A DNA stretch of 64,000 nt from Erwinia sp. E_sp_B01_1 (GCF_036865545.1 NZ_CP142208.1:1488001-1552000), one strand, 5' to 3'. Positions 28,066 to 37,666 are shown, counted from the first letter of the stretch. The notes: generated by a model not told the origin, from the sequence alone. Program-made: numbers and translations.

Positions 28066-29175
28066 ATGACACAGTCGTACCGGATTGCTGAAGTCACTAA
28101 TCAGCAACAAACGCTGATCGCCATGGTTGAACAGGATGAGCGTACTGCTTATTTTTACCTCAGGCCTGCCGGACCGTTTCGCGGACAGTACGCCGTGCGG
28201 GGCTGCTGGCTGCGTAATCTCTTACCTGCCCCCGCCCGTGAAGATCGTGAAGCGATGGAGCAGGGGATCCCTCCGCTGCTGAGTGCAGAATTCTGCCGTA
28301 CTTTGGAAGCCGAGCCCATGCTGGATCCGGCCGGATTGCAGATCGTCTGGGAACCGGCCGATGATGGCGCAGCCCTGTGGTATCAGGGGCAGTTGTTAGC
28401 CGTCATTCCTGGCTGGAGCCTCTACCAGGATAAGCAGGTCAGCTTCTCAGCGGCCTGTATCAAAACAAACCGTCTCACTGCACCCCTGGGGTCAGCCTCG
28501 ACCAATGACTATTACGCCAGCGCTGAAAAGCATCGCCATTTCTGGCGTGACTGGCACGATGGCCATCTGTGGGATCCCATGCAGCGTGAGATGATCAAAT
28601 GCTATGAATCTCACTACGGCGAATCGCTGAAATACTATTCCATCGACCAGGGCAACTGGCCGCCGATGGCCATCTCCCAGCATTATCATCAGGGAAACTG
28701 GTATTTCCTGACGCTGGGCATGAGCATTCGGCCAATGCCCTGGGTGGATTTTCTTTATGAAGAGCTGGCCCCGCAGCGCCGCCGTACAGAGCTGGCGATG
28801 GCGATAGATGCCGAAGTGATGACCGAAGAGAACGCCGTGCAGATGGCCAGCGCCTTAGCCAGCTTCGCGCATTTTCCCTGGGCTCGTCTGAGCTGGCTGG
28901 GAGAAGGCCACACGCTGGAATCTGCAGTTGCGCCAGTGGGATTTGAGGGTTTCCTGCTCTCTGGTGAGTTAGGCGGAGAACAGGGGCAGTTCACGCTGCC
29001 AAAGCGTGAAGGCGAGAAGGTAAATCTGCTGTGGGCCACGCCGGTGACCACGGCAGAACGCGAGCTGGCCGAAGCGGAAGAGAGCGGGGGAAATCAGCTG
29101 GTAGAGAAATTACTGCAGGCGGGATGCAACCATATTTTCCGTCCAAGACAGCAGGTTGTTGATTCACAGAGTTAA
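28066..29175 (+). CDS. Protein with a SUFU-like (suppressor of fused) domain
   Basis: 369 residues, soluble, no signal peptide. The C-terminal half resembles bacterial suppressor-of-fused domains: FLTLGMSIRPMP, ELAMAID, ASFAHFPWARLSWLGEGHTL, VGFEGFLLSGELGG, VNLLWATPVTTAERELAEA. The N-terminal ~130 residues, rich in aromatic residues and ending around the PGWSLYQDKQVSFSAACI-type stretch, I do not recognise. Bacterial SUFU-domain proteins are often immunity proteins for polymorphic toxins, but no toxin gene is visible here. Codon use looks ordinary for the window. Function unassigned. Confidence 0.65.
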   Translation: MTQSYRIAEVTNQQQTLIAMVEQDERTAYFYLRPAGPFRGQYAVRGCWLRNLLPAPAREDREAMEQGIPPLLSAEFCRTLEAEPMLDPAGLQIVWEPADDGAALWYQGQLLAVIPGWSLYQDKQVSFSAACIKTNRLTAPLGSASTNDYYASAEKHRHFWRDWHDGHLWDPMQREMIKCYESHYGESLKYYSIDQGNWPPMAISQHYHQGNWYFLTLGMSIRPMPWVDFLYEELAPQRRRTELAMAIDAEVMTEENAVQMASALASFAHFPWARLSWLGEGHTLESAVAPVGFEGFLLSGELGGEQGQFTLPKREGEKVNLLWATPVTTAERELAEAEESGGNQLVEKLLQAGCNHIFRPRQQVVDSQS

Positions 29176-29226
29176 ATTTTGTATCTGTTTTGCGTGATAT
29201 CTCTGCCCTAAACCCGTTTTGCGATA

Positions 29227-29242
29227 TTTGATCAAGATCACA
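29227..29242 (+). promoter_or_regulatory. CRP/FNR-like site before a chemoreceptor promoter
   Basis: TTTGA-TCAAGA-TCACA matches CRP at 9 of 10 half-site bases; the same bases read TTGAT-CAAG-ATCAC match the FNR palindrome TTGAT-N4-ATCAA at 9 of 10. It directly abuts the -35 of the sigma28 promoter. Which protein binds cannot be told from sequence. Confidence 0.45.
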
Positions 29243-29269
29243 TCAAGTTTTCCTTTAACAGGCCGTTAA
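29243..29269 (+). promoter_or_regulatory. Sigma28 (FliA) promoter of the second chemoreceptor
   Basis: TCAAGTTT-N11-GCCGTTAA: 7 of 8 matches in each element to TAAAGTTT and GCCGATAA with the correct 11-nt spacing, about 45 bp before the ATG. Confidence 0.75.
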
Positions 29270-29313
29270 CACGATCAGGCAATTGTGCCTGATTGAGTTG
29301 AGTGGGGCTTTTC

Positions 29314-31209
29314 ATGTTTAAAACAACCCAGGCCAGAATTACCTTGCTGATCGTCGGCTTCTTTATGCTGCTGCTGCTGATCACGGTAGTGGTGATCAAT
29401 ATGTTCGTTGCGCCCCAACTCACGACCAATGAGAGTCGTCTGGTGCGTTATGAAGTGGAATCAATCGGTTCCCGCATTACCGAGATGATGAACCGCATCC
29501 AGGCTCAGCAGCGCAGCATTACCGAATCGGTAGCGGTGCTGGACAGTACCGGCATTAACACCCTGTTACCGGCACTGGTAAACCAGTACCAGGACGTCAA
29601 CGTCTTTGGCGGCGGCATCTGGCCTCTGCCGAAAATGCGCGATCCTGCCGTAGACAAATTCAGCACCTTCTTTGCCCGCGACAGCAGCAACACTTTGCAG
29701 GAGAACACCTTCTGGAACTCGGCTGAAGCGCCTTATTACTACGAGCAATCCTGGTATAAAGATGGACTGGCCGCCGCTAAAGGGCAGTGCGCCTGGGCGA
29801 AAGCCTATCAGGATGCCGCCAGCCCTCAGCCCCGCACTAACTGTGCCATGACCATCTACCGTAACGGCACGGCCTGGGGTGTAGCCACTATTGACGTGAC
29901 GCTGGGCTTCTTCAACCATCTGGCGAAAGAGATGGGCGACGCGGTACAGGGACAGGCGCTGATTGTTGAGGCCGATGGTAAAGTGGTGGGCGATGCCAGC
30001 CTGATTGGTGCGGCACCCAGGTTACGCAATCTGAGTGAAATCACTTCTCCAATGGCCGTCTCGTTGCGTTCAGCGCTGAATACCGCAGGCAGCGGGCCAG
30101 TCCAGAGCACTTACGATGGCGAAGATGGCAACCACACGCTGTTTGTTCAGCAAATCAGCGGCAGCCCGTGGTTCATTGCCAGTGATGTGCCGACAGCCTT
30201 ACTCTCTAAACAAACTCACTCTATTCTGACCCGTCTGGGCCTGGTGCAGATCCCGCTGGCGATCCTGCTGTTACTGGTTCTGCTGGGCTTTATCCGCACC
30301 ATGATGAAACGTCTGGGCGGCCTGAACGAGAATATCCTGGCGCTCTCTACCGGCGGTGCCGATTTGACGCAGCGTCTGCCAGCCAGCAGCAGCCCGGAAT
30401 TTAACGCGGTAGCTGACAGCTTCAACAGCTTTATCGAATATTTGCAGGGGCTGATGCGCCAGGTGGGCGACAGCGCGATGGCGATTACCGCAGCCTCGAA
30501 AGAGATTGCCAGCGGCAACCTTGATCTCTCCGCCAGGACCGAAGAGCAGGCCAGCTCTATCGTTCAGACGGCAGCCTCGATGGAAGAGCTGACAGGCACG
30601 GTGCGCCAGAATGCCGATAATGCCACCCACGCCAATCAGCTGGCGGGTGACGCTTCCCGCGTGGCGGCAAGGGGCTCCAACGTGGTGAAACAGGTTGTGA
30701 ATACCATGGGCGAGATTAATACCTCCTCCCGTAAGGTTGTGGATATTATCAGCGTAATCGACAGCATCGCTTTCCAGACCAACATCCTGGCGCTGAACGC
30801 GGCGGTCGAAGCGGCTCGTGCCGGTGAGCAGGGGCGTGGATTTGCGGTAGTCGCTTCAGAAGTGCGTAACCTGGCGCAACGTTCCGCTAACTCGGCCCGT
30901 GAAATCAAGAAACTGATTGAAGAGTCGGTGGCCAATATCGATCAGGGCAGCCAGCTGGTGCAGGAAGCGGGAAGCACCATGGATGAACTGATGAACGGCG
31001 TCAGCAGCGTCACCACGCTGATGGCCGAAATCATGTCAGCCAGCCGCGAGCAGAGCATGGGCATTGATCAGGTCAACACGGCCATCAACCAGCTCGACAG
31101 CACTACCCAGCAAAACGCCTCGCTGGTGGAGCAGGTTTCGGCTGCCGCGCAGGCGATGGAAGAGCAAAGCGTACAGCTTGAACAGGTGGTCAGCAGCTTC
31201 AAACTGTAG
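29314..31209 (+). CDS. Methyl-accepting chemotaxis protein (second copy, different sensor)
   Basis: 631 residues from the ATG (a GTG four codons earlier is possible). TM1 about 8-32 ([19 protein letters not shown]), a ~270-residue periplasmic Cache-like region with Trp/Tyr-rich segments ([18 protein letters not shown]), TM2 about 305-328, HAMP ([21 protein letters not shown]) and the conserved signalling domain with the [20 protein letters not shown] hairpin. Several Gln/Glu pairs in the methylation helices ([15 protein letters not shown]) are candidates for CheR/CheB. No NWETF tail; ends VVSSFKL. Sensor sequence differs from the receptor at 0.97-2.9 kb, so ligands are expected to differ. Preceded by a sigma28 promoter and followed by a terminator. 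Confidence 0.93.
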   Translation: MFKTTQARITLLIVGFFMLLLLITVVVINMFVAPQLTTNESRLVRYEVESIGSRITEMMNRIQAQQRSITESVAVLDSTGINTLLPALVNQYQDVNVFGGGIWPLPKMRDPAVDKFSTFFARDSSNTLQENTFWNSAEAPYYYEQSWYKDGLAAAKGQCAWAKAYQDAASPQPRTNCAMTIYRNGTAWGVATIDVTLGFFNHLAKEMGDAVQGQALIVEADGKVVGDASLIGAAPRLRNLSEITSPMAVSLRSALNTAGSGPVQSTYDGEDGNHTLFVQQISGSPWFIASDVPTALLSKQTHSILTRLGLVQIPLAILLLLVLLGFIRTMMKRLGGLNENILALSTGGADLTQRLPASSSPEFNAVADSFNSFIEYLQGLMRQVGDSAMAITAASKEIASGNLDLSARTEEQASSIVQTAASMEELTGTVRQNADNATHANQLAGDASRVAARGSNVVKQVVNTMGEINTSSRKVVDIISVIDSIAFQTNILALNAAVEAARAGEQGRGFAVVASEVRNLAQRSANSAREIKKLIEESVANIDQGSQLVQEAGSTMDELMNGVSSVTTLMAEIMSASREQSMGIDQVNTAINQLDSTTQQNASLVEQVSAAAQAMEEQSVQLEQVVSSFKL

Positions 31210-31215
31210 AAAAAT

Positions 31216-31247
31216 AGCCCGGCGCAGAGGCGTCGGGCTCCCTTTTT
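31216..31247 (+). terminator. Terminator of the second chemoreceptor gene
   Basis: AGCCCGGCG-CAGAGG-CGTCGGGCT (one G-U pair) followed by CCCTTTTT. Confidence 0.8.
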
Positions 31248-31450
31248 GCGATCTGAAATTACACCTGCAGCGCCCGTTTGATCAACGCCTGACATCCTCA
31301 AAAGCCCGCCCGGCAGAACCAGGGCGAAGGGCATCCGTTTTAACCCTGCGTAAAATCTTCCTGAGACAGTCACAAAATCGCACGAATTTATGCCGTCGTC
31401 CTCGCGGATCATGTGCCACAATTACCTGAGATTAGTCCGAAGGAGTCTGC

Positions 31451-31993
31451 ATGTCCGCTATTGAAGTGATTCTGGTTGATCGCCACGATCGTCCCACCGG
31501 TAGAATGGAAAAGCTTGAGGTTCACGAAAAAGGGCTGCTGCATCGCGCGGTAACCGTTTATGTGTTCAACTCTCGCCATCAGCTACTGTTGCAGCAGCGT
31601 GCCAGTGGAAAATACCACTGTGGCGGGCTCTGGAGTAATACCACCTGCGGCCATCCTTATCCTCAGGAGGCGACCAGTACCGCGGCCGAGCGTCGCCTGC
31701 GTGAAGAGATGGGCATGCAGCTGACGCTGCATCCTGTTTTTGAACTCAGCTATAACCTGCCGATGGGCAATGGCCTGACCGAGCATGAATACGGTCACGT
31801 CTATTTTGCCTTCAGCAACGAGCTGCCCGTTCCCAATCCTGAAGAGGCCGATAGCTGGCGTTATGCCTCGCTCAGCGATATTGAGCAGGAGATGGCGCAC
31901 CATCCGGAACGCTTTACCCCCTGGTTCCTGCACACTTTCTCCCGCATTCCGGAAGCCTTCAGAACCTTTTCAGCCCAACAACTGGCGGGCTGA
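31451..31993 (+). CDS. idi: Isopentenyl-diphosphate delta-isomerase (type I)
   Basis: 180 residues (E. coli Idi 182). Nudix-fold enzyme interconverting IPP and DMAPP. Visible active-site residues: His25 and His31 region (VHEKGLLHRAV), Cys66 in SNTTCGHP with His68, the Nudix-like AERRLREEMGM helix and the Glu111/Glu113 pair in TEHEY. It needs Mg/Mn and supplies the isoprenoid pathway. SD AAGGAG before ATG. Monocistronic; in E. coli idi is elsewhere (near lysS-ygf genes), so it is an insertion relative to the yoh-yeh order. Carotenoid-producing Erwinia relatives also carry idi, but no crt gene is seen here. Confidence 0.94.
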   Translation: MSAIEVILVDRHDRPTGRMEKLEVHEKGLLHRAVTVYVFNSRHQLLLQQRASGKYHCGGLWSNTTCGHPYPQEATSTAAERRLREEMGMQLTLHPVFELSYNLPMGNGLTEHEYGHVYFAFSNELPVPNPEEADSWRYASLSDIEQEMAHHPERFTPWFLHTFSRIPEAFRTFSAQQLAG

Positions 31994-32036
31994 ACAGCCC
32001 TTCCATCAATCAATATCGCCATCCAGTCAGCCCGAT

Positions 32037-32083
32037 AAAAAGACTTTTCCAGAAGTCTCCACCGCCAGGAAAGTCCTGGCGGT
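32037..32083 (-). terminator. Tandem hairpin terminator of the MFS gene
   Basis: Minus strand: ACCGCCAGG-ACTTT-CCTGGCGGT, then AGACTT-N6-AAGTCT followed by TTTTAT. Convergent with idi. Confidence 0.7.
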
Positions 32084-32094
32084 TGAGAAAGGAT

Positions 32095-33573
32095 TCAGGG
32101 AATGTCCCGCGCAAAGTCCTCGGCATCCACGTCGTAGCCGGAAGGTTCCCAACGGATGGCGAGCAGGGCAATCAGACCGGCCAGTGGGGCAAGCGCAATC
32201 ACCCAGAAGACGTTGGTGCTCAGCGCCGCAGAGAGCAGCGGGAACAGAAACAGCGAAACGGTGGAGCTGCCGCGCATTAACGTCTGATTAAAGCCCACGC
32301 CCACGCCGCGTAAGGATGTCGGGTAACTCAGGGAAGCAAAGGTCATGGTATGTGAACCCGGACCAAAGCCCTGACCCAGCAGGAACAGCGCCAGCATGGC
32401 AATGGAAACCGCTGCTTCTGCCCCCTCCGTTGGGCGGCCAATCAGCGCCAGCCCAATCAGGGCGACAAACTGGAAGCTGTAACCCAGCGTGGTCATCTTC
32501 CATGCGCCAAATCGCGGCACCAGACGTACGGCCAGAATCCCTCCCACAAAAGCAAACAGCAGATTCAGCGCCAGCGACACCAGAATAGTGGTCAGCATCG
32601 ACTGGGCGAGGAAGCTTGAAATGATCACCGGCAGTCCGAAGGCCACGGCATTATAGGCAAAGGCGGAAGCGATAGCCGTAATGGTAGCCAGCAGGGTCCG
32701 GCGCAGATAAACCCCCTTCAGCAGTTCACCGTAATTACGCCAGCTGGCAGGACGTGTCGGCTTAGCTGGCGTCAGGTCGGCATCCTTTGCCACCTGCGCA
32801 TTGATGCCGTAAGAGTGACGCAAAATAGCGGCGGCACCTTTAAGGTCCCCCTGATTCGCCGCCCATACTGGCGACTCGCTCATGTAACGGCTACGGATAC
32901 AGATAATCAGAATGGCTGGTACCGCGCCAAACCCGAGGATAATGCGCCAGAGCAGGCCTGAATGCGCTTCCGGCAGCACCGAATAGAAGAACAGCACCAG
33001 CAGATAGGAAATCGAGATTGCGGCATACCAGGTCGGGCACCACATCGCAATACTGGCGGCTTTATTGCCACGCCCCTTGAGTTTTGAAAACTCGGCCAGG
33101 AACGCCATCGCTACCGGTAAATCTATTCCCACCCCCAGCCCCATCACAAAACGGGCGGCAGCCAGCACATACTCGTTAGGGGCAAAAGCACAGGCCAGCG
33201 CGGCGAAGACGAAGAAAAACATATCCGCCATAAAAACGCGATAACGGCCAATTTTATCGGTGAGATAGCCGCCAATCAATGCGCCGACAATGGCGCCAAA
33301 AGCGATAGCGGAAGCCACCATTCCCGCGCCGGTCGGCGACAGGCCAAATTCTTTGGTGACATCCTTCATGCCAAACGCCAGCGCGCCCAGATCGTAAGCG
33401 TCCAGAAACACGCCGCCCAGAGCAATGCCAATAACGATGCGGGCGTTACTGCGGGCCTGAGTGCTGGTATTGACCAGATGTGATACGTCGGCTGCCCGAC
33501 GGATAGTGACGGTTTCACCCGTTGGAGGAGCCCCTGCCGTGGCGACATGCGCCGAAGTTGCTAAATCAGTCAT
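32095..33573 (-). CDS. MFS transporter, metabolite:proton symporter type
   Basis: 492 residues with a ~45-residue cytoplasmic N-tail and twelve TM segments. Sugar/organic-acid porter motifs: GALIGGYLTDKIGRYRVFMAD after TM2, RFVMGLGVGIDLPVAMAFLAEF in TM4-5, a central loop (RSRYMSESPVWAANQGDLKGAAAILRHSY) and a second GGILAVRLVPRFGAWK motif. It resembles the YdjE/YdjK and aromatic-acid symporter branch of the MFS; the substrate is not determinable. Gene is monocistronic with its own terminator, convergent with idi and divergent from osmF. Confidence 0.85.
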   Translation of the reverse strand: MTDLATSAHVATAGAPPTGETVTIRRAADVSHLVNTSTQARSNARIVIGIALGGVFLDAYDLGALAFGMKDVTKEFGLSPTGAGMVASAIAFGAIVGALIGGYLTDKIGRYRVFMADMFFFVFAALACAFAPNEYVLAAARFVMGLGVGIDLPVAMAFLAEFSKLKGRGNKAASIAMWCPTWYAAISISYLLVLFFYSVLPEAHSGLLWRIILGFGAVPAILIICIRSRYMSESPVWAANQGDLKGAAAILRHSYGINAQVAKDADLTPAKPTRPASWRNYGELLKGVYLRRTLLATITAIASAFAYNAVAFGLPVIISSFLAQSMLTTILVSLALNLLFAFVGGILAVRLVPRFGAWKMTTLGYSFQFVALIGLALIGRPTEGAEAAVSIAMLALFLLGQGFGPGSHTMTFASLSYPTSLRGVGVGFNQTLMRGSSTVSLFLFPLLSAALSTNVFWVIALAPLAGLIALLAIRWEPSGYDVDAEDFARDIP

Positions 33574-33794
33574 GATGTTATGGTCTTTTTTTCTAAGAAT
33601 AAGCGCAAAGAATACCCCCGGTTGAGCAGGATTTAAATGCCGGCTGGTTATAACTTAAAGCTAAATGCTCGTTGAAAAATGGCCTGACAAAAGGTTCTCT
33701 TGCAGAGGCTTCCACCGGGCTTTTTCGCCGTCTGGCTTTATCCGGGGATTTATTAGGCTACGCTTGTTACTAACCTGACGAAAAGGAACAGAAA

Positions 33795-34712
33795 ATGGCG
33801 AAGAGAACAGGGCTTCAGTCCGCGCTGGCACTGGCCGGATTACTGGCGTTGTCGGCCACGGCCAGCGCAGCAGAACCGGTCAAGGTAGGATCAAAAATAG
33901 ATACTGAGGGATCGTTGCTCGGCAATATTATTCTTCAGGTGCTGGATAAACACGGCGTGAAAACGGTGAATAAAGTGCAGCTTGGCACCACCCAGGTTGT
34001 CCGGGCCGCCATTACCGCCGGGGAGCTGGATATCTACCCGGAGTACACCGGCAACGGCGCTTTCTTCTTTAACGATGAACACGACGCGGCGTGGAAAAAT
34101 GCGCAGGCCGGGTATGAAAAAGTCAAAATGCTGGATCAAAAGAACAAGCTGACCTGGCTGACTCCCGCGCCTGCCAACAACACCTGGACGATTGCGGTGC
34201 GTGGCGATCTGGCGCAGAAAAACAAGTTGAATTCGCTGGACGACCTCAGCGCCTACCTGAAAAAAGGCGGCGACTTCAAGCTTGCGGCTTCTGCCGAATT
34301 TATCGAACGGCCTGACGCTCTGCCTGCCTTCCAGAAAGCCTACGGCTTCACGCTTAAGCAGGATCAGCTGCTGTCGCTGGCCGGGGGAGATACCGCTGTA
34401 ACCATTAAGGCGGCGGCGCAGCAAACCTCCGGCGTGAATGCTGCAATGGCCTATGGCACAGATGGCCCGGTAGCGGCGCTTGGCTTGCAGACCTTAAGCG
34501 ATCCCAAAGGCGTGCAGCCTATTTATGCCCCTGCACCCGTTATCCGGGATGCGGTACTGAAAGCCTATCCACAGATTGCCGATTGGCTGAAGCCGGTCTT
34601 TGCCTCGCTGGATGAAAAAACACTGCAGCAGCTTAACGCCAAAATTGCTGTTGAAGGGCAGGACGCGAAAACAGTAGCCGCGGATTATTTGCAGCAGAAA
34701 CACTTGCTGTAG
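33795..34712 (+). CDS. osmF: OsmF (YehZ), osmoprotectant-type ABC transporter binding protein
   Basis: 305 residues, the same length as E. coli OsmF. Signal peptide about 1-25 (SATASA-A). OpuAC-like periplasmic binding protein: VKVGSKIDTEGSLLGNIILQVL, GELDIYPEYTGNGAFFF, NNTWTIAV, AASAEFIERPDALPAF, GGDTAVTIKAAAQQTSGVNAAMAYGTDG. It is the first gene of osmF-yehYXW, which in E. coli is RpoS-regulated and binds glycine betaine with low affinity. SD AAGGAAC. A CTACGCT element about 30 bp upstream of the ATG could be a sigmaS -10 but is not conclusive. Confidence 0.95.
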   Translation: MAKRTGLQSALALAGLLALSATASAAEPVKVGSKIDTEGSLLGNIILQVLDKHGVKTVNKVQLGTTQVVRAAITAGELDIYPEYTGNGAFFFNDEHDAAWKNAQAGYEKVKMLDQKNKLTWLTPAPANNTWTIAVRGDLAQKNKLNSLDDLSAYLKKGGDFKLAASAEFIERPDALPAFQKAYGFTLKQDQLLSLAGGDTAVTIKAAAQQTSGVNAAMAYGTDGPVAALGLQTLSDPKGVQPIYAPAPVIRDAVLKAYPQIADWLKPVFASLDEKTLQQLNAKIAVEGQDAKTVAADYLQQKHLL

Positions 34713-34720
34713 GATTAGCC

Positions 34721-34741
34721 CGGGCCGGAGAGACCGGCCCG
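34721..34741 (+). repeat. Intercistronic hairpin between osmF and yehY
   Basis: CGGGCCGG-AGAGA-CCGGCCCG, eight GC pairs, no U-tract. Such hairpins between a binding-protein gene and permease genes usually protect the upstream mRNA and lower downstream expression. Confidence 0.55.
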
Positions 34742-34759
34742 CATATCATCAGGAAAATT

Positions 34760-35918
34760 TTGCGCCTAAAAATCCATAATCCTGTGCTGCTGACGCTGTC
34801 CATTCTGTTAGCTGTGGCAGCGGCCACCCTGCCATTCCTTGATTACGCCCCCAACCGGCTGGTATCCGGCCAGCCTTTGCCGTTGCATCAGGTTTTAGAG
34901 GGGGGCTGGTGGCTGGTGGCAGTGCCGCCAGGCATACTGATCCTTCAGGCTTTTCTGCCCGTCACCCGCGGGAATCTGGCGCTGGTGGTGTTGCTCAGCG
35001 AAGGGCTGTTTATTGCCCTGATCGCCCTCAGCGGCCATCAGGCAACACTGCTTTCGCAGCAGGGTAGCGCCCTGGCGAGAACCTCCTGGGGCAGCGGCTT
35101 CTGGCTGGCTGCCGGATTGTGCCTGCTTATGGCAGCAGATGCAGCAGGGCGGCTCAGCAAAAATGCCCTGTGGCGTTTGCTGCTCAATGGCCAAATCTGG
35201 CTACCGGTGATCGTTTTACTGCTCAGCGATCGGCTCGATCAGCTGGCCCTGCTGAAAGAGTATGCCAATCGCCGGGACGTCTTCGATCAGGCTTTGTCGC
35301 AGCATCTGCTACTGCTGGCTGGAACATTGATACCGACATTGCTGATCAGTATTCCGCTGGGCTGGCTGTGCGCCAAAAAAGGCGGTGCAGTCGCCGGTAT
35401 TCGCCGTGCTTAACGTCATTCAAACGGTGCCATCCATCGCGCTGTTCGGCCTGCTGATTGCGCCGCTGGCTGGGCTGGCTCGTGCTTTTCCGGCGTTGGC
35501 AGATCTGGGGATCAGTGGCATTGGCATGGCCCCGGCCCTGATCGCGCTGGTGCTCTATGCGCTGCTGCCGCTGGTGCGCAGCGTGGTCGCCGGGTTGCAA
35601 CAGGTGCCGAAAGAGGTGATCGAAACGGCGGAAGGCATGGGCATGACGCGCGGTCAGATATTCTGGCATGCCGAAGTGCCGCTGGCGCTGCCGGTGTTGC
35701 TGACCGGACTCAGGGTGATTGCCGTGCAGACCGTGGGGATGGCAGTCATTGCCGCCCTGATAGGCGCCGGAGGCTTTGGGACCATCATCTTCCAGGGATT
35801 GCTCAGCAGCGCGCTGGAGCTGGTTCTGCTGGGCGTCATACCGGTGATTGCCCTGGCAGTGATTATTGATGCGCTGTTCAAATTTCTTCTTTCCGTTATT
35901 GAGGCGAAACGCCAATGA
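34760..35918 (+). pseudogene. yehY: YehY permease, frameshifted in this sequence at an A6 run
   Basis: The N-terminal frame (start TTG at 34760, AGGA upstream) encodes 204 residues matching E. coli YehY, then reads out to a stop at 35413 after the A6 tract 35375-35380. The +1 frame continues the homology from [16 protein letters not shown] to the end with the BPD-permease EAA loop ([24 protein letters not shown]) and [14 protein letters not shown]. Removing one A restores a 385-residue protein, exactly the E. coli length. So either a sequencing/assembly error, a recent null mutation, or transcriptional slippage. If intact, it is the inner-membrane permease partner of YehW. Overlaps yehX by 4 bp. 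Confidence 0.88.
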
Positions 35919-36847
35919 TCAACTTCAACCAGGTGAGCAAACACTTTGACGGCAAGGCGGCGGTCAGCGATCTGACGCTGCACATAGCCAAAGGGGAGTT
36001 CACCGTGCTGATCGGCACCTCCGGCTCAGGAAAATCCACCACGCTGAAAATGATCAACCGTCTGATTGAGCACGATCGCGGCACCATTCAGTTTGCCGGT
36101 GAGGAGATCCGCAGCTTTAATCCGCAGGTTCTGCGCCGCCGGATGGGGTATGCAATCCAGTCTATCGGGCTGTTCCCGCACTGGACGGTGGAGAAGAACA
36201 TTGCCACCGTACCCGCTTTGCTGAACTGGCCAAAACAGCGGATTGCGGAGCGGGTAAGTGAATTACTGGCGTTACTCAATCTGGACGAACAGTTCCGTCA
36301 CCGTTTTCCGCATCAGCTTTCCGGTGGCCAGCAGCAGCGCGTGGGTGTCGCCAGGGCTTTAGCGGCAGACCCGGAAGTGCTGTTGATGGATGAACCTTTT
36401 GGCGCGCTGGATCCGGTCACGCGGGGTGCGCTGCAACAGGAAATCGTCCGCATTCACCAGATTTCCGGTCGCACTATCGTGCTGGTTACCCATGACATTG
36501 ATGAAGCGCTGGCGCTGGCCGACAGGCTGGTGCTGATGGATGGCGGCAAAGTGATCCAGCAGGGGACGCCGGTTGAGCTGCTGACCCAGCCGAAAAATGA
36601 TTTTGTACGGGATTTTTTTGGCCGCAGCGAACTGGGCGTGCGCCTGCTTTCACTCGGCAATGCCGGGGCCGCAGCACGGCGTGGGGAGTGGCTGGAAGGC
36701 GAAGCCATACCGGAAGAGATGACGCTCAGAGAGGCCCTGTCACAATTTATCGCCCGCCAGACCGACAGGTTGCCGGTCACAGATAAACAGCAACAGCCGC
36801 TGGGCGTGCTGCACTTTGCCGATCTTCTGCAGCAGAGGAGGACGTAA
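35915..36847 (+). CDS. yehX: YehX, ABC transporter ATP-binding protein
   Basis: 310 residues (E. coli 308). Walker [10 protein letters not shown] beginning at residue 34, Q-loop [19 protein letters not shown], signature [15 protein letters not shown], Walker [13 protein letters not shown] and switch His in LVTHDID. The C-terminal ~70 residues include a CBS-like segment ([35 protein letters not shown]) as in osmoprotectant importers, where such domains sense ionic strength. Energises OsmF-YehYW uptake. Start overlaps the yehY stop (ATGA). Confidence 0.95.
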   Translation: MINFNQVSKHFDGKAAVSDLTLHIAKGEFTVLIGTSGSGKSTTLKMINRLIEHDRGTIQFAGEEIRSFNPQVLRRRMGYAIQSIGLFPHWTVEKNIATVPALLNWPKQRIAERVSELLALLNLDEQFRHRFPHQLSGGQQQRVGVARALAADPEVLLMDEPFGALDPVTRGALQQEIVRIHQISGRTIVLVTHDIDEALALADRLVLMDGGKVIQQGTPVELLTQPKNDFVRDFFGRSELGVRLLSLGNAGAAARRGEWLEGEAIPEEMTLREALSQFIARQTDRLPVTDKQQQPLGVLHFADLLQQRRT

Positions 36848-37575
36848 TGATGCGCTGGCTTCGGGATCCTCTGCTGTGGCTGGTGGGGCTGTTTGTGGCA
36901 TTGCTACTGGCTATGCCCTACAGCGGGCCGCTGTTTGCCAGCTGGTTTCCCCAGCTCGACAGGCCGCTCTACCAGCAGGACAGCTTTCTGCAGCTTGCGC
37001 TGGCCCATATTACGCTGGTGGCGATCTCAAGCCTGGTGGCGGTGATTATCGGCATGGGCGCGGGGATCTTTGTTACGCGTCCGGCAGGCAAAGAATTTCG
37101 CTCGCTGGTGGAGACGCTGGTCGCAGCGGGACAGACCTTTCCTCCGGTAGCCGTACTGGCGATTGCCGTGCCGGTGATGGGGTTTGGCGAAAAGCCGGCA
37201 ATCATCGCGCTGCTGCTCTACGGTTTACTGCCCATTCTGCAGGGCACGCTGGCCGGTATTGGCGCGGTGCCTGGCAGCGCGCGGGAAATAGCCGAAGGGG
37301 TGGGGATGAGTGCCTGGCAGATCCTGCGTAAAGTAGAATTGCCTCTGGCCGCGCCGGTGATCCTCGCCGGGATCAGGACGTCGGTGATTATCAATATCGG
37401 GACGGCAGCGATAGCCTCAACGGTGGGTGCGAAAACGCTGGGGTCACCGGTGATCATTGGATTAAGCGGCTTCAATACCGCCTATATCATCCAGGGGGCC
37501 TGCCTGGTGGCGCTGTTGGCCATCGTTACCGACCGCCTGTTTGAGCGCCTGCAACAGCGGCTTACGCGCGGATAA
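36847..37575 (+). CDS. yehW: YehW, ABC transporter permease
   Basis: 242 residues, five to six TM helices and the BPD-permease EAA motif ([33 protein letters not shown]). Pairs with YehY as the heterodimeric membrane domain of the OsmF system. The start ATG shares its A with the yehX stop (TAATG) and follows an AGGAGG ribosome site, so translation is coupled. The last 14 bp overlap a convergent small membrane-protein gene. Confidence 0.95.
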   Translation: MMRWLRDPLLWLVGLFVALLLAMPYSGPLFASWFPQLDRPLYQQDSFLQLALAHITLVAISSLVAVIIGMGAGIFVTRPAGKEFRSLVETLVAAGQTFPPVAVLAIAVPVMGFGEKPAIIALLLYGLLPILQGTLAGIGAVPGSAREIAEGVGMSAWQILRKVELPLAAPVILAGIRTSVIINIGTAAIASTVGAKTLGSPVIIGLSGFNTAYIIQGACLVALLAIVTDRLFERLQQRLTRG

Positions 37576-37666
37576 GGATGGTGTAACCCGTCAGCATTAC
37601 GCCGCCAATGCCGCCAAGCGCCATCAACAGGAAGATAAAGATTACGCCAATTTTTTGCCAGTTCAT
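37562..37666 (-). CDS. Small single-TM membrane protein (34 aa), unrecognised
   Basis: An ATG-TAA frame of 34 codons reads [19 protein letters not shown] at its start and then [14 protein letters not shown]. It has an amphipathic/basic start (NWQK), one strong hydrophobic helix with a GxxGG patch (about residues 6-31) and a terminal Arg, the typical layout of small enterobacterial membrane proteins. GGGA lies about 10 nt before the ATG. It lies 87 bp downstream of the SDR gene, same strand, and its end overlaps the 3' end of yehW by 14 bp. I do not recognise the family; expression is not shown. Confidence 0.6.
   Translation of the reverse strand: MNWQKIGVIFIFLLMALGGIGGVMLTGYTILIRA

Noticed and set aside
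28066..29175. Toxin-immunity pair based on the SUFU-like domain
   Set aside because: No toxin-like gene (Rhs, CDI, nuclease tail) is adjacent; the MpaB-like neighbour is not a known toxin.
972..31209. The two chemoreceptor genes as a recent duplication
   Set aside because: Only the signalling domains resemble each other; the periplasmic domains are dissimilar, so they are ordinary family members.
35370..35390. Programmed -1 ribosomal frameshift at A6G in yehY (dnaX-like)
   Set aside because: A -1 shift leads to the wrong frame; the homologous continuation needs +1 or -2.
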